A DNA stretch of 64,000 bases, taken from assembly GCA_910585455.1 (NCBI GenBank), contig CAJUEL010000005.1, forward strand, positions 83,411 through 147,410, given 5' to 3'. This document shows, in pieces, positions 15,661-24,341 of the stretch (the first letter of the stretch is position 1; each line of letters begins with the position of its first letter). Below the pieces are notes generated by a model, which saw nothing but the letters and a program-made list of their open reading frames with translations, searched no databases and had not been told where the DNA came from. The DNA comes from an uncultured Eisenbergiella sp. (GTDB lineage Bacteria; Bacillota; Clostridia; Lachnospirales; Lachnospiraceae). Position numbers and translations under genes: made by a program.

Positions 15661-17469
15661 TTGAAGGAACTGGAATATCCGTTCAGCGCGGAATACATTT
15701 TAAAAAAGAGAAAATCCATAAAGAAAAGCCTGCTGGGAGAAGAAAACCAGCGAAGAATCCAAAAGCGCATCGCGATTCTGGGCGGTTCCACGACCCATGA
15801 TATCAGGGAAATGCTGGAGCTGTTTTTGCTCAACGCAGGGATAGAGCCTGTTTTTTACGAATCGGAATATAACCAGTATTGGCAGGATGTGATGTTTGAC
15901 AATCCGGAATTTACGGAATTTCATCCGGATCTCATTTTTATCCACACGAGCACCCGGAATATCAAGGATTTTCCCAGAATGCAGGATTCGGCGGAGGAGA
16001 TCGACGCGCTGCTGGAGAACGTCTATGCGCCCTTTGCGCAGATGTGGGATAAAATCGCGGATACCTGTCAGTGCCCCGTGATCCAGAACAATTTTGAGCT
16101 GCCCTGGTACCGTCTGATGGGGAACCTGGAGTTTGCCAATCCCCATGGGCGGATTCATTTTATCAACCGTTTGAATGAAAAATTTGCCCAATATGCGGGG
16201 ACGCATAAAAACTTTTATATCAATGACATTCATTATCTGGCGTCCTGCTATGGACTGCAGAAATGGGCGGATCCCTTTTACTGGCATATGTACAAGTATG
16301 CCTGTGCGGTCCTGGCGATTCCGGAGCTTGCCTATAACGTGGCGAATATCGTCAAGTCCATCTATGGAAAGAACCAGAAGGCCCTGGTGCTGGATCTGGA
16401 CAACACGCTCTGGGGGGGCGTCGTGGGGGATGACGGCGCAGATAACATCGAGATCGGACAGGAAACCTCCATGGGGCAGCTATACAGCGAATTCCAGGAG
16501 TATGTAAAAGCCCATAAGGATCTGGGAATCCTTTTAACCGTCAATTCCAAAAATGATGAAGAGAACGCGCTGGCGGGCCTTGGGCGTCCGGACAGCGTAT
16601 TAAAGCCGGAGGATTTTCTGGTGATCAAGGCGAACTGGGAGAATAAGGACCGCAATATTGTGGAGATTGCCCGGGAGCTGAACATCGGCACGGACAGCCT
16701 GGTGTTTGTGGACGACAATCCGGCGGAGCGGCATATCGTGCAGACGCAGGCGCCGGAGGTCAAGGTGCCCGAGATGGAGGACGTGGTGCATTTTATCACA
16801 ACCCTTGACCGGGCGGGCTATTTTGAAGTGACCGGCATTTCCGAGGATGACTTAAAACGCAACGATATGTATAAGGCGAATATGGAGCGAAAAAAGCAGG
16901 AGGCGGGCTTTGAAAGCTATGACGACTATCTGCTTTCTCTGGACATGGACGCGCAGATCGCGCCCTTTGCGCCGATGTACATGGCGCGGATTGCCCAGCT
17001 CACCAATAAGAGCAATCAGTTCAATCTGACGACCAGGCGCTGCAGTCAGGCGGATATCGAGGGCTTTGCCGGGAATCCGGATTATATCACGCTGTACGGG
17101 AAGCTCAATGACAAATTCGGAGATAACGGCGTGGTTTCCGTGGTGTTCGGGCATCAGGACGAGGGGGATGAAACGCTGTTCCACATCGATCTGTGGCTGA
17201 TGAGCTGCCGCGTTTTGAAGCGGGATATGGAATTCGCCATGATGGACGAGCTGGTTTCAAAATGCCGCGACCGGGGGATCGGGCGGATAAAGGGCTATTA
17301 CTATCCCACCGCCAAAAACGGGATGGTAAAGGACTTTTACGGGAAACAGGGCTTTACCAAAACCGGCGAGGATGCAGAGGGCAATACGGAATGGGAATTC
17401 ATCATTCCGGAGGAATATGAGAAGAAAAACAGGGTGATCAGGGTACATGAAGCGGAAGAAGCTGTCTAA
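15661..17469 (+). CDS. FkbH-like HAD/GNAT protein (acyl carrier loading)
   Basis: A 602-residue FkbH-family protein. Three parts are visible: an N-terminal SGNH-like region with AILGGSTTHD (about residues 36-46), a HAD phosphatase core with ALVLDLDNTLWGGVVGDDG carrying D245 and D247, and a C-terminal GNAT-like domain (about residues 440-590). Known FkbH proteins take 1,3-bisphosphoglycerate, remove phosphate and load glycerate onto an acyl carrier protein as a thioester. An ACP gene is present in the same operon (20603), which supports this role. The TTG at 15661 is chosen because AGGAGG sits at 15649-15654; earlier in-frame codons lack such a site. It is the first gene of a GC-rich operon with aldo/keto reductase, transketolase, MaoC, ACP and MBOAT genes. 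Confidence 0.88.
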   Translation: MKELEYPFSAEYILKKRKSIKKSLLGEENQRRIQKRIAILGGSTTHDIREMLELFLLNAGIEPVFYESEYNQYWQDVMFDNPEFTEFHPDLIFIHTSTRNIKDFPRMQDSAEEIDALLENVYAPFAQMWDKIADTCQCPVIQNNFELPWYRLMGNLEFANPHGRIHFINRLNEKFAQYAGTHKNFYINDIHYLASCYGLQKWADPFYWHMYKYACAVLAIPELAYNVANIVKSIYGKNQKALVLDLDNTLWGGVVGDDGADNIEIGQETSMGQLYSEFQEYVKAHKDLGILLTVNSKNDEENALAGLGRPDSVLKPEDFLVIKANWENKDRNIVEIARELNIGTDSLVFVDDNPAERHIVQTQAPEVKVPEMEDVVHFITTLDRAGYFEVTGISEDDLKRNDMYKANMERKKQEAGFESYDDYLLSLDMDAQIAPFAPMYMARIAQLTNKSNQFNLTTRRCSQADIEGFAGNPDYITLYGKLNDKFGDNGVVSVVFGHQDEGDETLFHIDLWLMSCRVLKRDMEFAMMDELVSKCRDRGIGRIKGYYYPTAKNGMVKDFYGKQGFTKTGEDAEGNTEWEFIIPEEYEKKNRVIRVHEAEEAV

Positions 17470-18292
17470 CGGCGTTTTGATTCCGACAATCGGGCTGGGG
17501 ACCTGGCAGATTACGGATAAAAAGCAGATGCATGCGCTACTGGAAAGCGCCTGTGAGAAGGGCTACCGGCTGTTTGATACCGCCGCCGCCTATCATAATG
17601 AAATGGCGATCGGGCGGGCTCTGGCGGAGCTTCCAATCGGACGGGAGGAGCTGTTTTTGTCCGATAAGGTCTGGAACACGTGCCGGGGACAGGGTGCCGT
17701 CAGAAAGGCGTGTGAAAGCTCCTTAAAAAAACTCAAAACGGATTACCTGGATCTGTATCTGATACATTGGCCCGCTTCCCCCCGGCTATATCCGGACTGG
17801 GCTAAGATCAACGCGGATACCTGGCGGGGCATGGAAGCGCTCTATCGGGAGGGCGTTGTGAAAGCGATCGGCGTGTGCAATTTTAAAGCGCATCATCTGC
17901 TGGAGCTTGAAAAGACGGCTCAAATCCTGCCCATGGTGGATCAGCTGGAAATTCATCCGGGCATGCTGCAGGCGGATACGGTCGCTTTTTGCCGGGAAAA
18001 GGAAATTGTGGTGGAGGCCAGCAGCCCTTTGGGAAACGGACAGATTTTGCAGCAGGAGGCGCTTGGGCGGATCGCGGAGAAAAAGGGAAAAACCGCAGCC
18101 CAGATCTGTTTGAGATGGGGCTTGCAGAAGGAACTGGTAATCATTCCCAAAACCGCGAATGCGGACAGACTTTCAGAAAATATGGATCTGTTTGATTTTC
18201 ATTTGGAACCGGAGGAAATCGACCGCATCGACAGAATGCCCTGGTGCGGCGGAATCGGAATCGATCCGGACGAGGTGACCGAATTTGGATAA
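17447..18292 (+). CDS. Aldo/keto reductase
   Basis: A 281-residue NADPH-dependent aldo/keto reductase with a TIM-barrel fold. The complete catalytic tetrad is present: D44 and Y49 in FDTAAAYHNE, K74 in LSDKVWN and H107 in LIHWPAS. Cofactor segments PIPKTAN-like IIPKTANADRL and the start LIPTIGLGTWQ are typical. It overlaps the end of the FkbH gene by 23 bp, so the two are co-translated. General detoxification is possible, but the tight packing points to reduction of a carbonyl group in the small acyl or sugar-like moiety built by this operon. Confidence 0.88.
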   Translation: MKRKKLSNGVLIPTIGLGTWQITDKKQMHALLESACEKGYRLFDTAAAYHNEMAIGRALAELPIGREELFLSDKVWNTCRGQGAVRKACESSLKKLKTDYLDLYLIHWPASPRLYPDWAKINADTWRGMEALYREGVVKAIGVCNFKAHHLLELEKTAQILPMVDQLEIHPGMLQADTVAFCREKEIVVEASSPLGNGQILQQEALGRIAEKKGKTAAQICLRWGLQKELVIIPKTANADRLSENMDLFDFHLEPEEIDRIDRMPWCGGIGIDPDEVTEFG

Positions 18293-19163
18293 TAGAAAAT
18301 ATGAGGAAAAAGAGAGCATAACGCAGGAAAGCGCAGAGCGGGCGCGCGCGGCGCAGGAGTGCAAAGCACTCCGGAAAAAGATTTTCCTGACGGGATACCG
18401 GGGTGGAATGGCGCATCTTGCGTCCTGCTTTTCCAGTCTGGAAATTCTCTATGCCCTATATATCAGAAGAGTGTTGCGCTATGATCCTGCCAACTCCGCC
18501 TGGGAAGACAGGGACCGGTTCATTTTGAGCAAGGGACATGCGGGGCTGGCGTTGTACGGCGTGATGGTCAGCGCCGGTCTGCTTAAGGAGGAGGAATATA
18601 ACGCCTATCTGCAGCCGGGCTCTCATATCGGCGGAGAGCCGTGCCTGCGGGACAGCGAATGGGTGGAAGCCACCACTGGCTCCCTTGGTCATGGGCTTTC
18701 CATGGCGGTGGGCATGGCGATTGCCCTGCGGGCGAATCACAGCCCGGCGAAGGTGTATGTTATTTTGGGTGACGGCGAATGCGAGGAGGGAACCGTGTGG
18801 GAGGCGGCGATGTCCGCTGCAGCCTTTGGGCTGGATAACCTGGTGGCGATTCTGGACTGCAACCGGATCCAGAAAATGGATTTTGTGGAAAAGACGATCG
18901 GACCGGAAAACTGGAGGGAACGATGGAGCGCCTTTGGCTGGAGCGTGGAAGAGGTGGACGGGCATGACGTCGCCGCTCTGGAAGGGGTGATCGGGCAGAC
19001 GGGACCTGCAGGGGCCCCCCGCCTTGTGATCGCCCACACCGTAAAGGGGAAAGGGGTTTCCATCATGGAACACAATCCCAACTGGCATTTCAGGCTGCCG
19101 GGGAAAAAGGAATTGAAGGTGTTTATGAAGGAGCTGGAAATCGAAGAATCAGAGCTTTTGTGA
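18285..19163 (+). CDS. Transketolase, N-terminal (TPP-binding) subunit
   Basis: A 292-residue separate N-terminal half of transketolase. It carries the thiamine diphosphate/metal motif GDGECEEGTVWEAAMSAAAF...LDCN and the catalytic-site segments SKGHAGLALYG and GSLGHGLSMAVG. Split transketolases (two subunits) are common in Clostridia and in dedicated biosynthetic clusters. The TTG at 18285 is the only reasonable start (GAGGTG at 18272-18277) and overlaps the reductase gene by 8 bp. With its partner at 19184 it should transfer a two-carbon ketol unit between sugar phosphates or onto an unusual acceptor. Being embedded between a reductase and a MaoC/ACP pair argues for a specialised acceptor rather than the pentose phosphate pathway. 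Confidence 0.9.
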   Translation: MDNRKYEEKESITQESAERARAAQECKALRKKIFLTGYRGGMAHLASCFSSLEILYALYIRRVLRYDPANSAWEDRDRFILSKGHAGLALYGVMVSAGLLKEEEYNAYLQPGSHIGGEPCLRDSEWVEATTGSLGHGLSMAVGMAIALRANHSPAKVYVILGDGECEEGTVWEAAMSAAAFGLDNLVAILDCNRIQKMDFVEKTIGPENWRERWSAFGWSVEEVDGHDVAALEGVIGQTGPAGAPRLVIAHTVKGKGVSIMEHNPNWHFRLPGKKELKVFMKELEIEESELL

Positions 19164-19183
19164 GGAAAGGAATCGAAAGCATT

Positions 19184-20113
19184 ATGCAGAGCGCGTATAT
19201 CGGGAAATTGATGGAGCTTGCGGAGAAGGATTCCAATGTGTTCCATGTTCTGGCGGACAGCGGAACAGGCTATGATGAAATGTTCCGCAGAAATTTTCCC
19301 GGACAGATTTTTAATTTCGGCATCAGCGAAGAAAATATGGTGGCGGCAGCGGCCGGCATGGCGACGGTGGGGAAAATCCCCTTTGTTTTCACGGCGGGAG
19401 CCTTTTTGGCGTACCGTTCTTTAGAATTCATCCGGGACGATATCTGCTTTCAGAACCTGAACGTGAAAATTGTGGGAATGGGCAGCGGCCTGGCATGGAG
19501 CACGCTGGGACCCACCCACCATACGACGGAGGATGTGGCGGTGCTGCGGGCGATTCCCAACCTGATGATTTTGTCCCCGGCAACTCCCATTCAGGTGTCT
19601 CAATGTGTGGAAGCCGCCTATGCCCATCCGGGACCGGTCTACATCCGGATCGGCATGAACCATGAAAAGGAATTTTATGGGGAGCAGGATGTGCTGACGG
19701 TGGGAAAAAATGACGTGCTGGCAGAGGGCGGCGATATTACCGTATTTGTGACCGGCAGCATTCTGGAGGAAGCGGAAGCGGCGGTCAGACAGCTTGAGAC
19801 GGAAGGGATCCGGGCAAATCTGGTCAATGTTCATACCATCAAGCCCTTTGATGAGGAAAATGTTCTGCGCATGGCGGAGCGCTCCAGGCTTTTGGTATCC
19901 GTTGAAGAGCACAATATCCGGGGCGGTCTGGGAAGCATGATCGCGGAGGTGCTTGCGGAAAACGGAATCGGCAGAAGATTGTGCCGGATCGGGCTGGCGG
20001 ATGTGTTTGCGACCGGGTATGGCACGCACAGGGGCGTGCGGGAGGAAAACGGTCTGGACAGCGCTTCGATCTGCCGCCGGATCAGAGAGGCGGTGCGCCA
20101 TGAGGAAATATAA
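19184..20113 (+). CDS. Transketolase, C-terminal subunit
   Basis: A 309-residue C-terminal half of transketolase, containing the pyrimidine-binding domain (ISEENMVAAAAGMATVGKIPFVFTAGAF; here the conserved Glu that activates TPP is in SEEN) and the C-terminal domain from about residue 185 (VTGSILEEAEAAVRQL). STLGPTHHTTEDVAVLRAIP is highly conserved in split transketolases. The ATG at 19184 lies 12 bp after AGGAAAGGA; a GTG at 19160 overlapping the partner's stop is an alternative start adding 8 residues. It overlaps the MaoC-like gene by 14 bp. It forms the active heterotetramer with the 18285 product. Confidence 0.9.
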   Translation: MQSAYIGKLMELAEKDSNVFHVLADSGTGYDEMFRRNFPGQIFNFGISEENMVAAAAGMATVGKIPFVFTAGAFLAYRSLEFIRDDICFQNLNVKIVGMGSGLAWSTLGPTHHTTEDVAVLRAIPNLMILSPATPIQVSQCVEAAYAHPGPVYIRIGMNHEKEFYGEQDVLTVGKNDVLAEGGDITVFVTGSILEEAEAAVRQLETEGIRANLVNVHTIKPFDEENVLRMAERSRLLVSVEEHNIRGGLGSMIAEVLAENGIGRRLCRIGLADVFATGYGTHRGVREENGLDSASICRRIREAVRHEEI

Positions 20114-20522
20114 ATTTGCAGAGCTTTCGGTGGGCATGAAGGAGTCCTTTGAAAGGGAGATCACGCCGGAAATGGAGCAGGCGTTCCGGACAATTTCCGG
20201 GGATGATAATCCGCTGCATCGGGATGACGATTTCGCCCGGGAGACGGGCAGGTTTCCGGAGCACGCGGTGTTTGGCATGCTGACAGCGTCCTTTTATTCC
20301 ACGATGGCGGGCATGTATCTGCCGGGAAAGCACAGCCTGATTCACAGCTTTGATGAAATTTCGTTTTTAAAGCCGGTGTTTTCGGGAGACAGGCTGACAA
20401 TCACCGGGGAGGTGACCGGGATAGAGGAAGGGCTGTCCATGATCCGGCTGAAGGTGACGATTAAAAACCAGGACGGTAAGACCGTGTCCAGAGCCAAAAT
20501 GAAGGTTCTGGTTCTGGCATAA
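20100..20522 (+). CDS. MaoC-like hotdog-fold protein
   Basis: A 140-residue single hotdog-fold protein of the MaoC/(R)-hydratase type. Characteristic is the DDNPLHRDDDFA segment (Asp-Asn-Pro-x-His, the hydratase motif) followed by VFGMLTASF. Such enzymes add or remove water at a 2-enoyl/3-hydroxyacyl thioester, on CoA or carrier protein. Start at 20100 follows AGAGAGG and gives the normal family length; the frame is open further upstream only because of the overlapping transketolase gene. In this operon the thioester is probably carried by the adjacent ACP, so it may dehydrate or hydrate the acyl group before transfer. A purely structural thioesterase-like role is an alternative. Confidence 0.85.
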   Translation: MRKYKFAELSVGMKESFEREITPEMEQAFRTISGDDNPLHRDDDFARETGRFPEHAVFGMLTASFYSTMAGMYLPGKHSLIHSFDEISFLKPVFSGDRLTITGEVTGIEEGLSMIRLKVTIKNQDGKTVSRAKMKVLVLA

Positions 20523-20602
20523 AGGGCACAATGATTGCTGGCGTAATATCACTGGAAACGCCAGGATAAATAGAAAAACAAGGAGAAAGGCAGGAGAAGA
20601 AA

Positions 20603-20845
20603 ATGACAAGAGAAGAAGCATATGAAAGATTGAACCGGGTATTTCAGGATGTGTTTGACGATGAGACGATCGAGGTGCACGACGAAACCACGGCGGACGA
20701 TATCGACGAATGGGATTCCTTCGAGCATATCAATCTGGTGGTGGCCGTGGAAGAGGAATTTTCCTTCAAGATACCGATGGGGAAGGTGGTCACCATGAAA
20801 AATGTCGGCGAGATGGTCGATGTGATTCTGGAGCTGGGCAACTAA
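20603..20845 (+). CDS. Acyl carrier protein
   Basis: An 80-residue acidic carrier protein with the phosphopantetheine attachment site S39 in DEWDSFEHINLV (Phe instead of the usual Leu after Ser, as seen in DltC-like and polyketide-type carriers). Helix I and III patterns (EEAYERLNRVFQDVF, TMKNVGEMVDVILEL) complete the four-helix fold. A strong AGGAG lies upstream. It is not next to fatty-acid synthesis genes but between a MaoC-like protein and an MBOAT, the same neighbour relation as DltC with DltB. It is therefore the likely carrier of the acyl group made by FkbH and associated enzymes and handed to the MBOAT. Confidence 0.93.
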   Translation: MTREEAYERLNRVFQDVFDDETIEVHDETTADDIDEWDSFEHINLVVAVEEEFSFKIPMGKVVTMKNVGEMVDVILELGN

Positions 20846-20857
20846 AGGAAAATTTTC

Positions 20858-22408
20858 ATGTTCATGACAATTACTTCGTTTCCGTTTCTGCTGTTTGTGG
20901 CAGCCGGATTGATCATTTATTATATTGTGCCGAAATCATGGCAGTGGGTACAGCTTCTGATCATGAGCCTGGTGTTTTACTGCTGTGCGGCGGAGCCCTA
21001 TACGATCGTGTGGCTGATCATTTCGGCGCTGACCGCTTACGGCAGCACGATGTGGATGGAGCGGCTGCGGCAAAGCGGGGAAAAACCGGTCAGGGCGGTG
21101 GGGGTGCTGACAGCCCTCGCCCTGGGGATCAACATTTTGATCTGGTTCGTTTTCAAGGGCTCCGGATTCTGGGCGCCTCTGCTTGGAAGGCTTCCCGGAG
21201 CGGGAGAGATCGCCTCGCCGGACGCCGGTCTGGTGGCGGCGCTGGGCATGGGCTATTACACGCTGCAGACGATCGGCTACGTGCTGGATTGTGCCTGGGA
21301 AAAAATAAAGCCGCAGAAGAATCCGTGCAAGCTGTTTTTATTCGTCTGCTTTTTCCCCCAGCTTGTGACGGGACCCATCAGCCAGTACAGTCAGCTGGAA
21401 TCGCTGTACGAAAAGCACAACTTTCAATATTCCAATGTGACCCATGGCGCGCAGCGGATGCTGTGGGGATTTTTTAAAAAGCTGGTTTTGGCGGAGCGGG
21501 CGGGCATCATCGTTTCGGGCATCACGGCCGATCCTGCCGCTTATACCGGATTTTATGCCCTGATCGCGATTTTATTATATCCGGTTCAGATGTATGCGGA
21601 TTTTTCGGGCTGTATGGATATTGTGATCGGCGCAGCGGAAATGTTCGATATCCGTCTGGTGGAAAACTTCCGGAATCCCTTTTTTGCAAGGACATCCCAG
21701 GAATTCTGGCAGCGCTGGCATATCACGCTGGGGGTATGGGCGAAGGAATACGTTCTGTATCCGATGCTTAAGTCAAAGGCAATGGTGCGGTTTGGAAAAT
21801 TTACCAGAAAGAAATTCGGAAAAAAGATGGGGAAATTCATCGCTACCGCGGCAGGGATGTTCGCCCTGTGGATGGTGATGGGCATCTGGCATGGCGCGGT
21901 GCGGTTCATCGTGGGAGTCAGCCTGTGGTATTGGGTGATTCTGATGGCGGGAGAGCTTATGTCACCCGCGTTTCAGAAAATGACGGAGAAGCTGCAGTTT
22001 AAGACGGACAGCTTCAGCTGGCATCTGTTTCAGTCGGCGAGAACCTATGTGATCTATGCGGTGGGGGCAACCTTTTTCGGTGTGGGGCTCCGCAGGGGTG
22101 CGCGGCTGCTCCTGGAAGGCATCCGGGCGCTGGCGGGAAGGACCTCGAATCCCTGGATTTTTTTTGACGGGAGCATATTGAGCACAGGCGTGAGCTGGGC
22201 AGATATCAACATCATCATTTTCGCGGTATTGCTGTTGATCATCGTCGGGATTTTGCGGGAAAAATACGGCTATGCCCGTGTCTGGATGGACAGGCAGGGC
22301 GTGGTATTTCGCTGGGGCGTCTGGATTCTTTTGTTTTTGCTGGTTTTGATTTACGGAAAATATGGTCCGGGATATGACGCGGCGGACTTTATTTATCAGG
22401 GATTTTAG
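20858..22408 (+). CDS. MBOAT-family membrane O-acyltransferase
   Basis: A 516-residue integral membrane protein with about ten or more helices and the MBOAT signature: the conserved H345 in MGIWHGAVRFIVG, preceded by FWQRWHITLGVW, both typical of the DltB/AlgI branch. These proteins pass an acyl group from a cytosolic carrier through the membrane to an extracytoplasmic acceptor. It directly follows the ACP gene (12-bp gap), matching DltC-DltB. A partner SGNH protein is encoded at 12525-14078 under an almost identical promoter. Together they would modify the surface glycan with the small acyl group, probably glyceryl-derived. Acetylation using acetyl-CoA alone would not need the ACP and FkbH. 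Confidence 0.92.
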   Translation: MFMTITSFPFLLFVAAGLIIYYIVPKSWQWVQLLIMSLVFYCCAAEPYTIVWLIISALTAYGSTMWMERLRQSGEKPVRAVGVLTALALGINILIWFVFKGSGFWAPLLGRLPGAGEIASPDAGLVAALGMGYYTLQTIGYVLDCAWEKIKPQKNPCKLFLFVCFFPQLVTGPISQYSQLESLYEKHNFQYSNVTHGAQRMLWGFFKKLVLAERAGIIVSGITADPAAYTGFYALIAILLYPVQMYADFSGCMDIVIGAAEMFDIRLVENFRNPFFARTSQEFWQRWHITLGVWAKEYVLYPMLKSKAMVRFGKFTRKKFGKKMGKFIATAAGMFALWMVMGIWHGAVRFIVGVSLWYWVILMAGELMSPAFQKMTEKLQFKTDSFSWHLFQSARTYVIYAVGATFFGVGLRRGARLLLEGIRALAGRTSNPWIFFDGSILSTGVSWADINIIIFAVLLLIIVGILREKYGYARVWMDRQGVVFRWGVWILLFLLVLIYGKYGPGYDAADFIYQGF

Positions 22409-22433
22409 GAAACGATGCATAGGGAGGAGCTGC

Positions 22434-24338
22434 ATGGAAAAACTGGCTTATACCGAAATTTTAAAAACGAATATCCATATTTTATCCATGCAGAAAACGG
22501 TGGCGTATCTGGATAGAAATCTTGATTGGCTGCGGGGAAAATACATTTGTGTGTCCAATGTGCACACAACGGTCATGGCATACCGGGATGAGGCCTATCG
22601 CGTCGTGCAGAACGGCAGCGCGCTCAATCTGCCGGACGGCAAGCCTCTGTCCATCGTGCAGCGCTTTCGGGGACATAAGGAAGCAGGGCGGGTGCCCGGA
22701 CCGGATCTGATGCCGGAAATTTTCGCCCTTTCCGAAAAAAAAGGGTATCGGCACTATTTTTACGGGAGCAAGCCGGAAACGCTTGCAGCGCTTAAGAAGC
22801 AGCTTAAGAAGAAATATCCGGATTTGCAGATCGCCGGCATGTATTCTCCGCCCTTCCGACCACTGACCGAAAAGGAGGATCAGGCGGTGACGGAACAGAT
22901 CCGCGGGGCGAGGGCGGATTTTATCTGGATCGGATTGGGCGCGCCGAAGCAGGAATGCTGGATGGCGGCGCATGCGGGGAAATTTGACGGCGTAATGCTG
23001 GGCGTGGGCGCAGGCTTTGATTTCCATGCGGGAACGATCAAGCGGGCGCCGAAATGGATGCAGGAAAGCTGTATGGAATGGTTTTACCGGATCTTGCAGG
23101 ACCCCAGGCGGCTTTTGAAACGATATCTGAACACCAATTTCTCTTTTCTTTGGTATCTGGCGAAGGAAAAACGGAAGGCGAAAAAGAAGGGACGTCAAAA
23201 ATCTCTGAAAATTGCCATGGTGGGGCAAAAGCGCATTCCTTCCCGGGAAGGGGGCGTGGAGGTCGTGGTGGACGAGCTGTCCACCCGCTTTGTGAAGCTG
23301 GGCCATCGGGTGGACGCCTATAACCGTGCCGGTTATCATGTGTCCGGCAAGGAATTTGACGAAAAGCGCGGTAAAATATACGAAGGGATCCGCCTGATCA
23401 CGATCCCTACCTTCAAAAGCAGCAGCTTAAATGCCATGGTCTATTCCATTCTGGCATCCATCCGTCTGCTGTTTGGCGGATATGATATCGTTCATTATCA
23501 CGCGGAAGGACCCTGTACGATGCTGTGGCTGCCAAAGCTTTTTGGCAGGCGTGTGGTGGCGACCATTCACGGACTGGACTGGCAGCGCTCCAAATGGGGC
23601 GGATTTGCCACCAGAGTTTTGAAATTCGGCGAAAAAATGGCGGCAAAGCATGCGGATGCGTTGATCGTCCTTTCCCGGAATGTGCAGGAATATTTCCGGG
23701 AAACCTATGGCAGGGAAACGCTGTATATTCCAAACGGGATCGACAGGCCAAAGAAAGCGGAGGTCTCTTTGATACGGGAGAAGTTCGGGCTGGAAAAGGA
23801 CGGCTATATCCTGTTTCTGGCGCGCATCGTGCCGGAAAAGGGATTACACTACCTGATCGAGGCTTTTTATCATGTGGAGACGGAGAAGAAGCTGGTGATC
23901 GCGGGCGGCGTCAGCCATTCCCAGGAATATATGGATAAGATCATGGCGATGGTGGAAAAGGATGAACGGATCATCTGGACGGACTTCGTGCAGGGGCGCA
24001 TGCTGGAGGAGCTTTGCTCCAATGCGTATCTGTATGTGCTGCCCAGTGACGTAGAGGGAATGGCCATGACGCTTCTGGAAGCGATGAGCTATGGAAACTG
24101 CTGCCTGGTCAGCGACATTGCGGAAAATCTGGAGGTCGTGGAGGATTGCGCTGTCAGCTTCCGGAAGGGAAATGTGGGAGAACTTGGAGAGAAACTGACA
24201 GAATTGATTGCGCATCCGGAGCAGGTGGAGTATTATAAGGAAAGAAGTGCGGATTACATTTGCAAAAAGTATGACTGGGAGGATGTGGCGGCACAGACGC
24301 TTTTGGCTTACCGGAAAACGGTACAAGGGAAAGGATGA
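22434..24338 (+). CDS. WecG/TagA-GT4 fusion glycosyltransferase
   Basis: A 634-residue two-domain protein. Residues about 1-250 are a GT26 (WecG/TagA/CpsF) enzyme: ALNLPDGKPLS, GPDLMPEI, FYGSKPETLAALKKQL and WIGLGAPKQECWM are diagnostic; these transfer N-acetylmannosamine or a related residue to a polyprenyl-diphosphate-linked sugar. A basic linker (KEKRKAKKKGRQK) leads to a complete GT4 domain at about 258-634 with GGVEVVVDELSTRF, LFLARIVPEKGL and the EGMAMTLLEAMSYG donor motif. The ATG at 22434 follows GGGAGGAG. One polypeptide therefore may add two consecutive residues early in assembly of the lipid-linked unit. No frameshift or fusion artefact is visible. Confidence 0.88.
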   Translation: MEKLAYTEILKTNIHILSMQKTVAYLDRNLDWLRGKYICVSNVHTTVMAYRDEAYRVVQNGSALNLPDGKPLSIVQRFRGHKEAGRVPGPDLMPEIFALSEKKGYRHYFYGSKPETLAALKKQLKKKYPDLQIAGMYSPPFRPLTEKEDQAVTEQIRGARADFIWIGLGAPKQECWMAAHAGKFDGVMLGVGAGFDFHAGTIKRAPKWMQESCMEWFYRILQDPRRLLKRYLNTNFSFLWYLAKEKRKAKKKGRQKSLKIAMVGQKRIPSREGGVEVVVDELSTRFVKLGHRVDAYNRAGYHVSGKEFDEKRGKIYEGIRLITIPTFKSSSLNAMVYSILASIRLLFGGYDIVHYHAEGPCTMLWLPKLFGRRVVATIHGLDWQRSKWGGFATRVLKFGEKMAAKHADALIVLSRNVQEYFRETYGRETLYIPNGIDRPKKAEVSLIREKFGLEKDGYILFLARIVPEKGLHYLIEAFYHVETEKKLVIAGGVSHSQEYMDKIMAMVEKDERIIWTDFVQGRMLEELCSNAYLYVLPSDVEGMAMTLLEAMSYGNCCLVSDIAENLEVVEDCAVSFRKGNVGELGEKLTELIAHPEQVEYYKERSADYICKKYDWEDVAAQTLLAYRKTVQGKG

Positions 24339-24341
24339 AGG

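Noticed and set aside
19953..20522. A longer version of the MaoC-like protein starting about 147 bp upstream
   Set aside because: The added part is only the other frame of the transketolase gene; the ATG at 20100 gives the normal family length.
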